DNA from: CAYWYR01 sp964462685
GTDB taxonomy: Bacteria > Bacteroidota > Ignavibacteria > Kapaibacteriales > UBA2268
DNA: 64,000 nt
Reading direction: 5' to 3'
Assembly (NCBI GenBank): GCA_964462685.1
Contig: CAYWYR010000007.1
Location: 92,544-156,543 of the forward strand
Shown here: positions 45,057-53,643 of the stretch, piece after piece
How the letters are laid out: every line of letters starts with the position of its first letter
Numbering within the stretch: position 1 is the stretch's first letter
Notes under the pieces: generated by a model
Seen by the model: the letters and a program-made list of their open reading frames with translations, nothing else
What the model was told of the DNA's origin: nothing
The model's database searches: none
Translations under genes and position numbers: made by a program

Positions 45057-46007
45057 TCAGTCCGATAACTCTTCGGAGTTATGGACTATGGTAAATAGCT
45101 TTATATCCCTGTATTGGTTGCAGATCATCTCCGCATATTTTTGGGAGTAATATGTACCTATTGAGAAGGCCTGCCCGCCTGCCACATCGAATTTTTTGGC
45201 ATTTGGTGCCATGCGTGCCACAAGAGAGCTCTGATCTTCATTCTGCGGTACTATCAGTACATCATAAAGGCTGGCTGATTCATCATCGCTTATAAAGTTC
45301 TCTACCAGCCCGATAAGTTCGGATGAGATCAGCTCTTCCTCTTTGGTGATTTCATCATCGGCCTCTATCATCGTCTGCATCATATCTTTTAGCTGTGCGG
45401 CCTGTTCGGTAGGCGGGGCGCTATCAAGATATTCCTCAACACTTGTCCGCAGCCTTATATAATTGCTTTCCGGTGAGTCCTGGCGGGCTTTGTTGAATTC
45501 ATCGACATCATAGTTGATATTCCACTCTTTTGAAAAGGCTTGGATAATCTCGAGCTCCTTGGGGTCCAGCTCATCGTCAATCATAGCCAATTGATGTAGT
45601 ATATCGATTATCATCCCAGCGTTATTGGGCTTGAAGAATTTCTTTATTAGGTAATTGGCTTCTTTTTTCTCTAGCCTGAACGCTGTTTTTACGAGTTGCC
45701 AAAACCTCATCTTCTCTCTATCCCGAACGAAGATACCGGTGGAAATCAACAAAAGTATGAATGCTTGGAATAAATAAAGAGCCGTATCGGCAACAGAAAG
45801 CCAGTCTCTTTCATTTACCGCATAATATAGGATAGATATGGTACAGTTGAAAATCAGAAGGAATGAACCTGATATCGACTGGGATGCTGCAACTTCCTTT
45901 TCGTGCTTCCTTTTCCAGATCTTGTTGATCTGCAGGTATATCTGAATGGCGGTAAAAATAAGCGATATGCTTACCACCCAGAGTATAATTTTTTGCAACA
46001 ATTCCAT
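45057..46007 (-). CDS. Membrane protein with cytoplasmic TerB-like domain
   Basis: From ATG 46007 (a TTG at 46013 would add two residues) there are three membrane helices (about 5-25, 45-62, 75-95), then a cytoplasmic helical region with TerB-like acidic motifs: LAMIDDELDPKELEIIQAF and MIEADDEITKEEELISSEL. The C-terminus (about 240-315) is a separate alpha/beta region. TerB-type folds bind divalent metal in other proteins. The role is unknown, perhaps stress-related. Confidence 0.65.
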   Translation of the reverse strand: MELLQKIILWVVSISLIFTAIQIYLQINKIWKRKHEKEVAASQSISGSFLLIFNCTISILYYAVNERDWLSVADTALYLFQAFILLLISTGIFVRDREKMRFWQLVKTAFRLEKKEANYLIKKFFKPNNAGMIIDILHQLAMIDDELDPKELEIIQAFSKEWNINYDVDEFNKARQDSPESNYIRLRTSVEEYLDSAPPTEQAAQLKDMMQTMIEADDEITKEEELISSELIGLVENFISDDESASLYDVLIVPQNEDQSSLVARMAPNAKKFDVAGGQAFSIGTYYSQKYAEMICNQYRDIKLFTIVHNSEELSD

Positions 46008-46138
46008 ATACAAGAGTCAAATAGTGGTTTTCAGGGATTATTATTTACTAAAATCCTCTATACAAGTTAGTATAGAAGCATCTAATAAAAAAGTTTTCGT
46101 ATTTTTTAAGATATACAATAACTGTAAAAGTGAAAACA

Positions 46139-46807
46139 ATGAAGATGACAACATCTCACCTAACTTATATGCAAATTATTTTACTGTCTATCATTTCGAT
46201 GGTTATTACTCTGCCGGCTTTTTCACAAGCCAATAGTCAGGGTTTTATACAGACTGCGTATAATGCGATGAAGGCAAAAAACTATCCAGCCGCGATCGAG
46301 AATTATTCCAAAGCAATAAGTGCTTTCGATTCCTATGCGCCTGCATATTACGGCCGGGGCCTGGCACATTTCAATAATGACGAGCTGCAGATGGCAAAAA
46401 CAAACTTTGAGAAAGCTGTAGAACTGCAGCCGAATTACTTTGAGGCATACTACGCCCTGGGTATGATTGAGATGAGGCAGGACAAATATCAGCAGGCAGT
46501 TAGCTATTTCGATAAATGCCTTTCGCTTACAAACGCATTCCCCGAAGCACATTACGCAAGGGCTAGCTCTTGGTATCAGATGAAAAATTATGATAAGGCG
46601 CTCGTGGATTACAACAAGACTATCCAATTGCAGCCATCATACGCTTTAGCTTATTACGGACGCGCCATCACCAAAAAGCAGAACGGAATGAAGGCTCAAG
46701 CTATCGATGACTTTGCTAAATATAAAGATATGGCTGGAGATCAGCACGGGCTGGCACAGGAAGTTGATAGGCTAATGAAAGAAACAAGTTCCACTATAGA
46801 AGATTAA
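46139..46807 (+). CDS. Exported tetratricopeptide-repeat protein
   Basis: From ATG 46139 a signal peptide (to about 30, MVITLPAFSQA) precedes about five TPR units (PAAIENYSKAISAFDSYAPAYYGRGLAHF, and similar). The protein is a periplasmic scaffold of 222 aa. GTG 46130 is an alternative start. It lies 15 bp upstream of the DUF6029-like outer-membrane protein gene and is probably cotranscribed with it. Confidence 0.85.
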   Translation: MKMTTSHLTYMQIILLSIISMVITLPAFSQANSQGFIQTAYNAMKAKNYPAAIENYSKAISAFDSYAPAYYGRGLAHFNNDELQMAKTNFEKAVELQPNYFEAYYALGMIEMRQDKYQQAVSYFDKCLSLTNAFPEAHYARASSWYQMKNYDKALVDYNKTIQLQPSYALAYYGRAITKKQNGMKAQAIDDFAKYKDMAGDQHGLAQEVDRLMKETSSTIED

Positions 46808-46822
46808 ACCCATATTATCAGA

Positions 46823-48532
46823 TTGAAAGAAAACTTTCTAGAAAACAGACAAAATTCTATTGTTATAGGGAAGGCATTATTACTTTCCCTTTTTTGCTTT
46901 ATATTACCCTCTGCTCCCTCACTTTCAGATTCGTTTTTCGGAGATGAGCTAACTATTCGCGGTAATGTGGATATCCAGACGCAGTATTATGTCGAGGATT
47001 CGCTTATCGGCGCAGAAAGAATCGATGAGGCCATGCTATGGAACTCTTTCGCCTATTTTAATATGGCATACAAGGGGTTCGATCTGCAGATGAGATATGA
47101 GTACTTCCAGCCTCCTATGCTTAATCTACCAAGAGATTATCAGGGGCAGGGAATACCTTTTCTCGGGCTTACCTATACGGGCGAGAATTTCAAGGTCACG
47201 GCCGGGTCGTTCTACGATCAGATCGGTAGCGGCCTGATATTTAGGAGTTTTTGGGAGCCGAACCTGGGTATCGATAACTTCGTCGATGGTTTCCGGGCGG
47301 AATACTCCCCGATCGAAGGGATAGACCTTAAACTTATCACAGGCAGGCAGAGAAATTACTGGGATTTCGGTGATGGCCTTGTAAGAGCGGGGGATATGGA
47401 ACTCAATCTTACCACACTCTATAATGATGCCACTGATTCCGATGTTGGTAACCAGCTAATAATGGGGATTGGTGCTACCAGTAGGTACGAACCCGATAGG
47501 GAGTCATTCTATAATCTTCCGGAAAATGTCTTCGCGACTTCAGCCAGGCTCGGATATTTCGGATCGGATTTCCAGATTGAAGGTGAATACGCTTACAAAG
47601 TAAACGATCCCACTATATTGAATGAATATGTTTACAATTCCGGTAACGCTTTGCTTCTAAATACAGCATATTTTACCGATGGTTTTTCAATCAATCTGGA
47701 TTTCCACAGAATAGATAATATGGATTTCCGTAACGAGAGAACCGCGCAACTACAGGATCTCTTCCTGAACTTCATTCCGCCGATAAACAAACAGCATACC
47801 TACAGGCTGGCAACGGTATTCCCTTATGCAACACAGACAAACGGCGAGTTCGCCTTTGCGGGGGATATCACAACCGATCTGCCTACCGATGATCTTTTCG
47901 GGCTAAAGTATGATGGCCAGCTCGTGGTGAACTACTCGCAGGTAAATGAGCTGGATACAACTCAAGTCAGTGAATTCGAATACGAAGGCGGATTCTTTGA
48001 TGTAAGCGATGTTATTTATTTCAGGGATTTCAATATCGAATATTCCCAGAAATGGTCGAAGAAATTCAAAACCACTTTCACATATTTGCACCAGCAGTAC
48101 AACCGCGACGTACTCGAAAACGGCAGGAAACCAAAGTGGGGATCTATAACCAATGATATCTTGGTTTTTGAGGCATCTTATAGATTAGGCGGCGGCCATG
48201 CGCTGCGCGGAGAGTTCCAAAAATCCTGGTATCAGCAGGATTCTATTGCATTCGAACCTGACAATATCAGTGGCGACTGGGTGATGGGCCTTCTTGAATA
48301 CACTAACCCTTTAGGATGGTATCTTACCCTTTGGGGGGAATATAATTACGGCAACCCTTTTGAGGATCGGCAATTGCTTTATCCAAACGCTACGGTATCC
48401 TATGTTCACGATGCAAACAGATTTACCGTCGGGTACGGGCGGCAGCGTGCGGGCTGGCTTTGCGTAGGTGGTGTCTGTCGGCTGGTTCCAGCCTCCAACG
48501 GGCTTTATTTACAGATTACATCCACTTTTTAG
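46823..48532 (+). CDS. DUF6029-like outer-membrane protein
   Basis: The 569-aa protein starts at TTG 46823; no early ATG exists. A signal peptide (about 18-40) precedes beta strands rich in aromatics (NVDIQTQYYVED, GLTYTGENFKVTAGSFYDQIGSGLIFRS) and it ends in LQITSTF, a BAM-type end. I recall this layout as Bacteroidota DUF6029. It may form a large barrel. It shares a run with a TPR protein, an Omp28-like lipoprotein and DUF2007. A Cys pair CVGGVC lies near the C-terminus. Confidence 0.8.
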   Translation: MKENFLENRQNSIVIGKALLLSLFCFILPSAPSLSDSFFGDELTIRGNVDIQTQYYVEDSLIGAERIDEAMLWNSFAYFNMAYKGFDLQMRYEYFQPPMLNLPRDYQGQGIPFLGLTYTGENFKVTAGSFYDQIGSGLIFRSFWEPNLGIDNFVDGFRAEYSPIEGIDLKLITGRQRNYWDFGDGLVRAGDMELNLTTLYNDATDSDVGNQLIMGIGATSRYEPDRESFYNLPENVFATSARLGYFGSDFQIEGEYAYKVNDPTILNEYVYNSGNALLLNTAYFTDGFSINLDFHRIDNMDFRNERTAQLQDLFLNFIPPINKQHTYRLATVFPYATQTNGEFAFAGDITTDLPTDDLFGLKYDGQLVVNYSQVNELDTTQVSEFEYEGGFFDVSDVIYFRDFNIEYSQKWSKKFKTTFTYLHQQYNRDVLENGRKPKWGSITNDILVFEASYRLGGGHALRGEFQKSWYQQDSIAFEPDNISGDWVMGLLEYTNPLGWYLTLWGEYNYGNPFEDRQLLYPNATVSYVHDANRFTVGYGRQRAGWLCVGGVCRLVPASNGLYLQITSTF

Positions 48533-48586
48533 CATAAACGAAATCAAACACGAAAACAAATCACATTCTACACCGTTGAAAATAGT

Positions 48587-49471
48587 ATGAAAAATATTCT
48601 CCTTTTTATAGCAGCCTCAATAGCTTTTGTATCATGTGATGTTATCGATGAACCTTATCTAGAAAATCCTGTTATTCCAGGTGATACCACTACACCAGTA
48701 ATCATACCTGACATCCCACGTAGGGTTCTTCTGGAAGAGTTCACAGGTTATAGATGTGCCAACTGCCCGCAGGCTGCCGATCTGATGAAACAACTGAAAG
48801 GTGATAATGATCCCGGAAGAGTCGAACTGCTTACGATTCACTGGGGCGTATTCGCCAATCCGACTGGAATTTATAGCAATGAGGTAGATCTGACCAATGA
48901 AGCTGCAAAACAGATACACGATCTGTTGGGCGTTAACAGTTATCCAAGAATAGCTGTTTCCAGAAAAGTTGTGGACGGTCAGTTTACTATCTCGCCAGGT
49001 AAAATGGAACAGTCCATGAATGAGCTTTTGTTCAACGGAGAAGTAGGGGATGAAGGCACTACTGATAATCTAGCTGATATGGATGTATGGACCGAGGCTA
49101 CGTTAAATGGAGCGACTATATCAATCGAATCAAATGTTTTCTACGTTCAGGATAGCGACCCCAACCATCATATAGTACATTATATTGTTGAAGACAGCAT
49201 AGTGGGCTCCCAACTTGATGATAGAAAAAAGCCAGATACCCACGTACCGGATTATATCCATACAAATACTCTAAGGGATGCCGTTAACGGTTTCTTTGGC
49301 GAACCGGTTAGCGAAACCGTTATCCCGAGAGGGGATACCATAAGCTTTAGCCACACATATAATGTTACCGAGTTTTCATGGCAGCCGGATCAGCTAATGA
49401 TACTTACCCTGATAACAGATGACAGCGGCGGCGAAGTGCTACAGGTCTATAAAACGAAAGTAGTAGAATGA
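48587..49471 (+). CDS. Omp28-related lipoprotein with thioredoxin-like fold
   Basis: The 294-aa protein has lipobox FVSCDV. The core motif RRVLLEEFTGYRCANCPQAADLM matches the Omp28 family of Bacteroidota outer-membrane lipoproteins, where the CxxC lies in a thioredoxin-like fold. It probably interacts with disulfide-bearing surface proteins. Its stop overlaps the start of the DUF2007 gene (ATGA), so translation is coupled. Confidence 0.88.
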   Translation: MKNILLFIAASIAFVSCDVIDEPYLENPVIPGDTTTPVIIPDIPRRVLLEEFTGYRCANCPQAADLMKQLKGDNDPGRVELLTIHWGVFANPTGIYSNEVDLTNEAAKQIHDLLGVNSYPRIAVSRKVVDGQFTISPGKMEQSMNELLFNGEVGDEGTTDNLADMDVWTEATLNGATISIESNVFYVQDSDPNHHIVHYIVEDSIVGSQLDDRKKPDTHVPDYIHTNTLRDAVNGFFGEPVSETVIPRGDTISFSHTYNVTEFSWQPDQLMILTLITDDSGGEVLQVYKTKVVE

Positions 49472-49764
49472 TTCCACATTCTCCCGTTCAGATATTGCAT
49501 TATCTCGACGGAATGGACTTTAGCGAGGTGCGGGGCGAGGAATGGGTTTCCATTGGCACCGCCGGTACAGAGTATGAAGCCGAGCTTATCTGCGGTAGGC
49601 TCAGGCAAAGCGATATACCTGCTACTGTACTCAATCAGGGCGATTCTATGAGGCCCTTTACTTTCGGCTCCCTTGCGGTATTCAAGATCATGGTACCCGA
49701 AGAACATAAGGCCGAAGCCACACGCCTTTACAATCAAACTTCCCACAGAGAAAGTGATGACTGA
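49468..49764 (+). CDS. DUF2007-domain protein
   Basis: The 98-aa protein has the DUF2007 core (VSIGTAGTEYEAELICGRLRQSDIPATVLNQGD, then AVFKIMVPEEHKAEATRLY). Members are small soluble proteins thought to act as signalling or regulatory modules; the function is open. Its ATG overlaps the Omp28 stop. It ends 5 bp before direct-repeat copy 1. Confidence 0.85.
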   Translation: MIPHSPVQILHYLDGMDFSEVRGEEWVSIGTAGTEYEAELICGRLRQSDIPATVLNQGDSMRPFTFGSLAVFKIMVPEEHKAEATRLYNQTSHRESDD

Positions 49765-49769
49765 TTATT

Positions 49770-49827
49770 GATCTACATCCGTTGCTTGAACTCGTCAAGT
49801 TTGTCAACTATGGCGGGTTTTGGATTT
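49770..49827. repeat. 58-bp direct repeat, left copy, bounding cassette A
   Basis: This copy is identical over 58 bp to 52104-52161 (start GATCTACATCCGTTGC, end GGCGGGTTTTGGATTT). The right copy is the coding 3' end, with stop, of the small gene at 52107; the left copy is a gene fragment with nothing upstream. The 2.3-kb segment between them holds cassette A. This is what a duplication upon insertion, or recombination within a gene end, would leave. Confidence 0.9.
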
Positions 49828-50120
49828 TCGGATCACATTCAAAACGATATTTACGATTCCAACTAAGTGAATATTTCGACCGCTATAAAGATAACTCCTC
49901 GATACCAATTTAATTTCTATAACGCATATTTATAGATAAAAAGACAACGATAATCCAGAATGATTTGTAAGATACGCAATGGATGGTAGGTATTAGAAAA
50001 GGATTATATACCGGAATTGAAATTTAAGAACAAATAAACCAGAGTCATAATACAATAAACTATATTTGTATGGTATCCTTATATTCCTTTAAATGTTATT
50101 CAACCAACCGTAGGAATATT
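49828..50120 (+). promoter_or_regulatory. Leader region of cassette A with a possible promoter
   Basis: This 293-bp AT-rich stretch has no gene. TATATTTG at 50061-50068 fits the Bacteroidota -7 element TAnnTTTG, about 53 bp before ATG 50121. No clear -33 element is seen. The left part follows the direct repeat without feature. Confidence 0.35.
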
Positions 50121-50501
50121 ATGAAGCGACTTTTAGCTATTATAATTATTGGTCTTGGAGTTTCTTTATCCAATTTGTTTTCTTTACAGGAAACCTATCC
50201 CACAGATAAGACTTTTGTTAATGGTGGTAGAACAATTTCTTGCAGGTATGTTTCACACGAAACGAATACCGATGCAAATGGGATGTGGGTAAATACAGAA
50301 ACAAAATGCCCACAATCCCCTGATAGATGTTATACTAGAACAAATAATGTGGGATCTGTTACATTTGACTTTAATGTACCTTTAATCGGAAATCCTCTGT
50401 CTAATAATACCCTGATTCATGTGTGGCTTAGTGAACCGCATCCAACAGATTCTGTAGTAATTGACCATATCATCGATGCATACTTCCATGTTAATCCATA
50501 A
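50121..50501 (+). CDS. Cassette A gene 1: small exported Cys-containing protein
   Basis: The 126-aa protein has a strong signal peptide (MKRLLAIIIIGLGVSLSNLF). The mature part has three cysteines (TISCRYV, TKCPQ, DRCYT) and beta-prone sequence without a known family. ATG 50121 is preferred over GTG/ATG starts at 50070 because the signal peptide begins there. Its stop lies inside gene 2 (overlap of 14 nt with ATG 50488). It corresponds by position to the protein at 61663. Confidence 0.65.
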   Translation: MKRLLAIIIIGLGVSLSNLFSLQETYPTDKTFVNGGRTISCRYVSHETNTDANGMWVNTETKCPQSPDRCYTRTNNVGSVTFDFNVPLIGNPLSNNTLIHVWLSEPHPTDSVVIDHIIDAYFHVNP

Positions 50502-51681
50502 GCTATTTTTATTTTTCTGCCTTATATCTATAGTAGATAGTAGTCTTTTAGGTAATGATAGTCAACCAAATTTTATCATTGCCGAATCAGATTCGATTTA
50601 TTATCAAGGTATAAGTGATATTAGATATTCCCCTGATAATAACTATTATGTTATTAATCCAAAGGGGCGTTCTAATAGAATTAACATCTACAACAAGGAT
50701 AATACACTATACAAATCATATCTTGTCGATGATTCGTATTCTTTTAGGTTTTTAGATTCAATATATTACGATCCTAGTGAAAGACTGATATCAAGGGAGC
50801 AGTATTTATCTTTACCGGGTAGTACCAGTAGAAGTGAGTTTGGCAATACTATATCAGAATCTTCTTTTCTCAATGATAGCACTATTGTTACTATTTCGGC
50901 ATTAAGATATTTGGTATATGAAGATCCAAAAGTCAGTAGTAACTTCGATAAGCTCAATGTATTATCGGTTATCTTAATGACGAATATCTTTACAGATGAA
51001 GTAACTGTTAAACCTCTAAGATATAATAATTCTAAACTTCATCCTCAATCAGAATTTATAGATATAATAGGAAATGATTTTTATTTTGAACTCTTTCCTA
51101 CTAACTTTTATGATGGAATTCCCAATAGTGAAGAATATACTGTAGGTAAAATAAATATAGAAGATTACGATTGGAAACCCGCTGTTAAGCTACCCCAAGA
51201 ATATATAGATAGTAAGATAGGGCTAGAAATTGGAAATAACTTTAGCATAAGCGAAATTGATGGTAAGCCTTACTTTCTCGCATTGCTATCCAACTATGTA
51301 TTTAACTTGGATAACGATACGATCAGATTCAGTGACCTTCCCGAACCCATAGAATATTCTTTGAATAAGTTCCAAACTGAAACTATTGATTTACCAGAAG
51401 AGATGTACAAACTGGACAGCCTAAGCCATATGAATCTAGACTTTTTTTTCAGAGATCAGTACATTTACTTGATGTTGAACAAACCTAAAACAGAATATGG
51501 CAAAACTATACTAAATAAGTCATATCTCAATAAATACACGTTGAATGGGGCGCTTGTCAGTTCCGTTCATATCAATAAGGATATTGATGTAAAAAGTTTA
51601 TTCTACGCAGCAAACAGGGGGATAATGGCTATCTCGATGATCGATCAAAAATGGCATGTATATGAGATTCCTATTAATTAG
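50488..51681 (+). CDS. Cassette A gene 2: exported beta-rich, propeller-like protein
   Basis: From ATG 50488 the protein has a signal peptide (MLIHKLFLFFCLISIVDS) and about 397 aa. The mature chain alternates short beta strands with Asp/Tyr/Asn turns (SDIRYSPDNNYYVINPKGRSNRINIYNKDN), suggesting a six-bladed propeller like those next to NVEALA peptides in Bacteroidales; this is judged by pattern. Other starts at 50461 (TTG) and 50476 are possible. The end (HVYEIPIN) overlaps gene 3. Confidence 0.6.
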   Translation: MLIHKLFLFFCLISIVDSSLLGNDSQPNFIIAESDSIYYQGISDIRYSPDNNYYVINPKGRSNRINIYNKDNTLYKSYLVDDSYSFRFLDSIYYDPSERLISREQYLSLPGSTSRSEFGNTISESSFLNDSTIVTISALRYLVYEDPKVSSNFDKLNVLSVILMTNIFTDEVTVKPLRYNNSKLHPQSEFIDIIGNDFYFELFPTNFYDGIPNSEEYTVGKINIEDYDWKPAVKLPQEYIDSKIGLEIGNNFSISEIDGKPYFLALLSNYVFNLDNDTIRFSDLPEPIEYSLNKFQTETIDLPEEMYKLDSLSHMNLDFFFRDQYIYLMLNKPKTEYGKTILNKSYLNKYTLNGALVSSVHINKDIDVKSLFYAANRGIMAISMIDQKWHVYEIPIN

Positions 51682-52057
51682 TCTTATTGTATTAGCACTA
51701 GTACCTTCAATCAATAGCCAATACTTTCTGCATTTTTACACAAGGGTAGATATATGCAAGGCATGTAATAATAATGTGCTGAACATATTAAGGGGTGGGC
51801 AGGATTTCCTGAATAGCAAGGGCATAAAGTATGATCTATCATTATCATGCGATAGAGATCGCGACCTAAATGACTTCAGAAATTACAACCGTTTAGATGA
51901 CTCCCTAAAAATCGTCAGATATATCAAAAATACTGATTTTGATAAAGATTTAAGTAAATATAGCGAATACTATGTTTTCACGTTCAATGATAGCATAATA
52001 ATATCCACGTCAAGCTATGATTCGTTGTTAAATATATTAAAAAGAATGCCAAAATAA
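51656..52057 (+). CDS. Cassette A gene 3: small exported CxxC protein
   Basis: The 133-aa protein has a signal peptide (FLLISLIVLALVPSINS) and a CxxC, CKAC, right after a predicted strand (FLHFYTRVDICKACNNNV), as in thioredoxin-like folds. A third Cys (SLSCDRD) follows. It starts inside gene 2 (ATG 51656 or 51662), so expression is coupled. The short length leaves out parts of a full thioredoxin. Compare 63294-63707. Confidence 0.6.
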   Translation: MYMRFLLISLIVLALVPSINSQYFLHFYTRVDICKACNNNVLNILRGGQDFLNSKGIKYDLSLSCDRDRDLNDFRNYNRLDDSLKIVRYIKNTDFDKDLSKYSEYYVFTFNDSIIISTSSYDSLLNILKRMPK

Positions 52058-52103
52058 TATTATGGCATTCTTTAATTTGTAAAGTACTCTTAAGGATGTA
52101 GTC

Positions 52104-52161
52104 GATCTACATCCGTTGCTTGAACTCGTCAAGTTTGTCAACTATGGCGGGTTTTGGATTT
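52104..52161. repeat. 58-bp direct repeat, right copy
   Basis: Identical to 49770-49827. It covers the stop codon and the last 17 or so codons of the small gene at 52107, so it is the parental copy. Confidence 0.9.
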
Positions 52162-52325
52162 CCGTTATTGCTTCTTGTGCTTAGATCACTCTTTGTCTGG
52201 CTGTCCGCCATATTCTCCAGCCTCTCTTCTGATTCTTCCTGAAAGCTGATCCCCCGCTGATCGCAGAAATTCTTTACCTCTTCCGCCTTAGCGTTATCAT
52301 CCGTGTCTATATAAAACCTAGCCAT
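52107..52325 (-). CDS. Small soluble protein of unknown function
   Basis: The 72-aa protein starts MARFYIDTDDNAKAEEVKNF and ends KLDEFKQRM. It is hydrophilic, with a helix near residues 12-25 and a low-complexity Ser/Asn/Lys middle. No family is recognised. Its 3' end is duplicated at 49770-49827, which suggests that an element entered the region between DUF2007 and this gene. Confidence 0.6.
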   Translation of the reverse strand: MARFYIDTDDNAKAEEVKNFCDQRGISFQEESEERLENMADSQTKSDLSTRSNNGNPKPAIVDKLDEFKQRM

Positions 52326-52994
52326 TATTCCTTCCTCTAATCATTTATTATCGTTTCGTTTTCAAATAAAGGAGGAATGAGTAGTAGAGAGATTGTATTC
52401 GGGGGGGCTGAGTTAAGTATATATTAAATCAATTCAAGCTAATATTTGGATATGATGTCTGTATTCTCTCACCTCCGGCCCATGCCCCCACATCTACAAG
52501 ATACACCACAAATGTACTTAGTCCCTGCCCCGTTGGGGCTATCCTATCCTAGAAAATTCAAACTCAAAACTTTCCCTGCCTCATAGAGGCTATCCTATCT
52601 TAGAACAAAGTTGCAATAATAGCCTCTACGAGGTATTCATATAAGCACATCGAATTCTAGGATAAAAGAGCCCTTATAGGGCAAAACCTAATCAAGCCTT
52701 GCTTGCCACCACTATAGCCTGCCTTATAAAATGTCATCCTAAGCTTGTCGAAATGCCGGTAAATGTTATGTGAAGCGAGGGAGAGTCTTCGTTTAATAAA
52801 GATTTCAGCATCTGAGATTCTTCGCTACGCTCAGAATGACGGGCGTTTATCCCCGCCTTGGGCCAGGCTCAGCATAACAAATTTATTTGAAGCACTGGAT
52901 TCCTCGGGCTAGCCCGCTCGTAAACCTGATATTTAAGTGAAGGGGCTGTAACAAAAGTTGCCCTGATACCACTTCCCCACCTCCTTCAAAATAC
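52326..52994. repeat. Gene-free repeat region
   Basis: No gene is seen in these 669 bp. Two near-tandem units start at 52523 and 52573 (CCCTGCC, then GAGGCTATCCTATC-like, TAGAA), and a related block (AGCCTCTACGAGG) lies at 52621 in inverted sense. The dispersed 100-bp repeat copy 3 follows, then a fragment of the CACTGGATTCCTCGGG module (near 52892). Confidence 0.75.
52743..52841 (-). repeat. Dispersed repeat, copy 3
   Basis: The reverse strand reads GTCATTCTGAGCGTAGCGAA, then a diverged middle, CCCTCGCTTCAC, and ends GACAAGCTTAGGATGAC. It is more diverged than copies 1 and 2 (31622, 34799). Confidence 0.8.
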
Positions 52995-53582
52995 TTATGG
53001 CTCAAAGCCTTTCCTGTTCTTCATCTTAGTAAAGTCATCCTTAAACGATGCGTAATAGAATCCGGCATCGTTTACCATTTCTTTAAGTTCAGGTTCTGCT
53101 TCCAAAGCTACGATCATACCCGTTTTCTTAAGTGAATTGAACTGAGGGAAAAAATCATCAAAAAATCTAATTCTGTTTAGGTGATCTTCGATATGTTTTT
53201 CCTTTAGCTTAGTTTTAATCTCAATAATCACTATCTCATTTCTTTTGCCGTTAGACCAAGCGATAGCGTCAACCTGTATACTTTTATTGTCGGGGGATAC
53301 CGACTCCAGATTACGGTCAAAAAACTGAAAACCATATTCTTCAAGCATCATCTCCCTCACAGAAGGCGCCATTATCATCTCGGTATATTCGCCCCTATCC
53401 ATAAAGTACTCACCGCGGATCTTGTTCAGATCCTTTATCTGCTTATCCGTCTTGGCTTGTTCCCTTTGAAATGCTATACGTTCCTTGGTAGCTTCATCTT
53501 GCATTTTTCCGATATGATCCAGCCTATAGCCAACCCTATCAAGAACTTCCGTTATATTATTATATCTTTGATCTGTTTCCAT
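52995..53582 (-). CDS. PD-(D/E)XK nuclease-like protein
   Basis: The 195-aa protein has an N-terminal coiled coil (about 15-60, EATKERIAFQREQAKTDKQIKDL) and a C-terminal alpha/beta domain with QVDAIAWSNG and EIVIIEIKTKL, i.e. D...ExK, the usual PD-(D/E)XK metal-binding core. It resembles the DUF3782-type group. No partner methylase is near, so it is not a typical restriction enzyme. Activity unproven. Confidence 0.7.
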   Translation of the reverse strand: METDQRYNNITEVLDRVGYRLDHIGKMQDEATKERIAFQREQAKTDKQIKDLNKIRGEYFMDRGEYTEMIMAPSVREMMLEEYGFQFFDRNLESVSPDNKSIQVDAIAWSNGKRNEIVIIEIKTKLKEKHIEDHLNRIRFFDDFFPQFNSLKKTGMIVALEAEPELKEMVNDAGFYYASFKDDFTKMKNRKGFEP

Positions 53583-53643
53583 AGTATTCTAACGTTATAT
53601 GTCCAATATAGGTTTTCGGAAGGATACCCCCCACCCGTTCCCC

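Noticed and set aside
52995..53582. Restriction-modification system
   Set aside because: There is no methylase or specificity gene near the PD-(D/E)XK-like protein.
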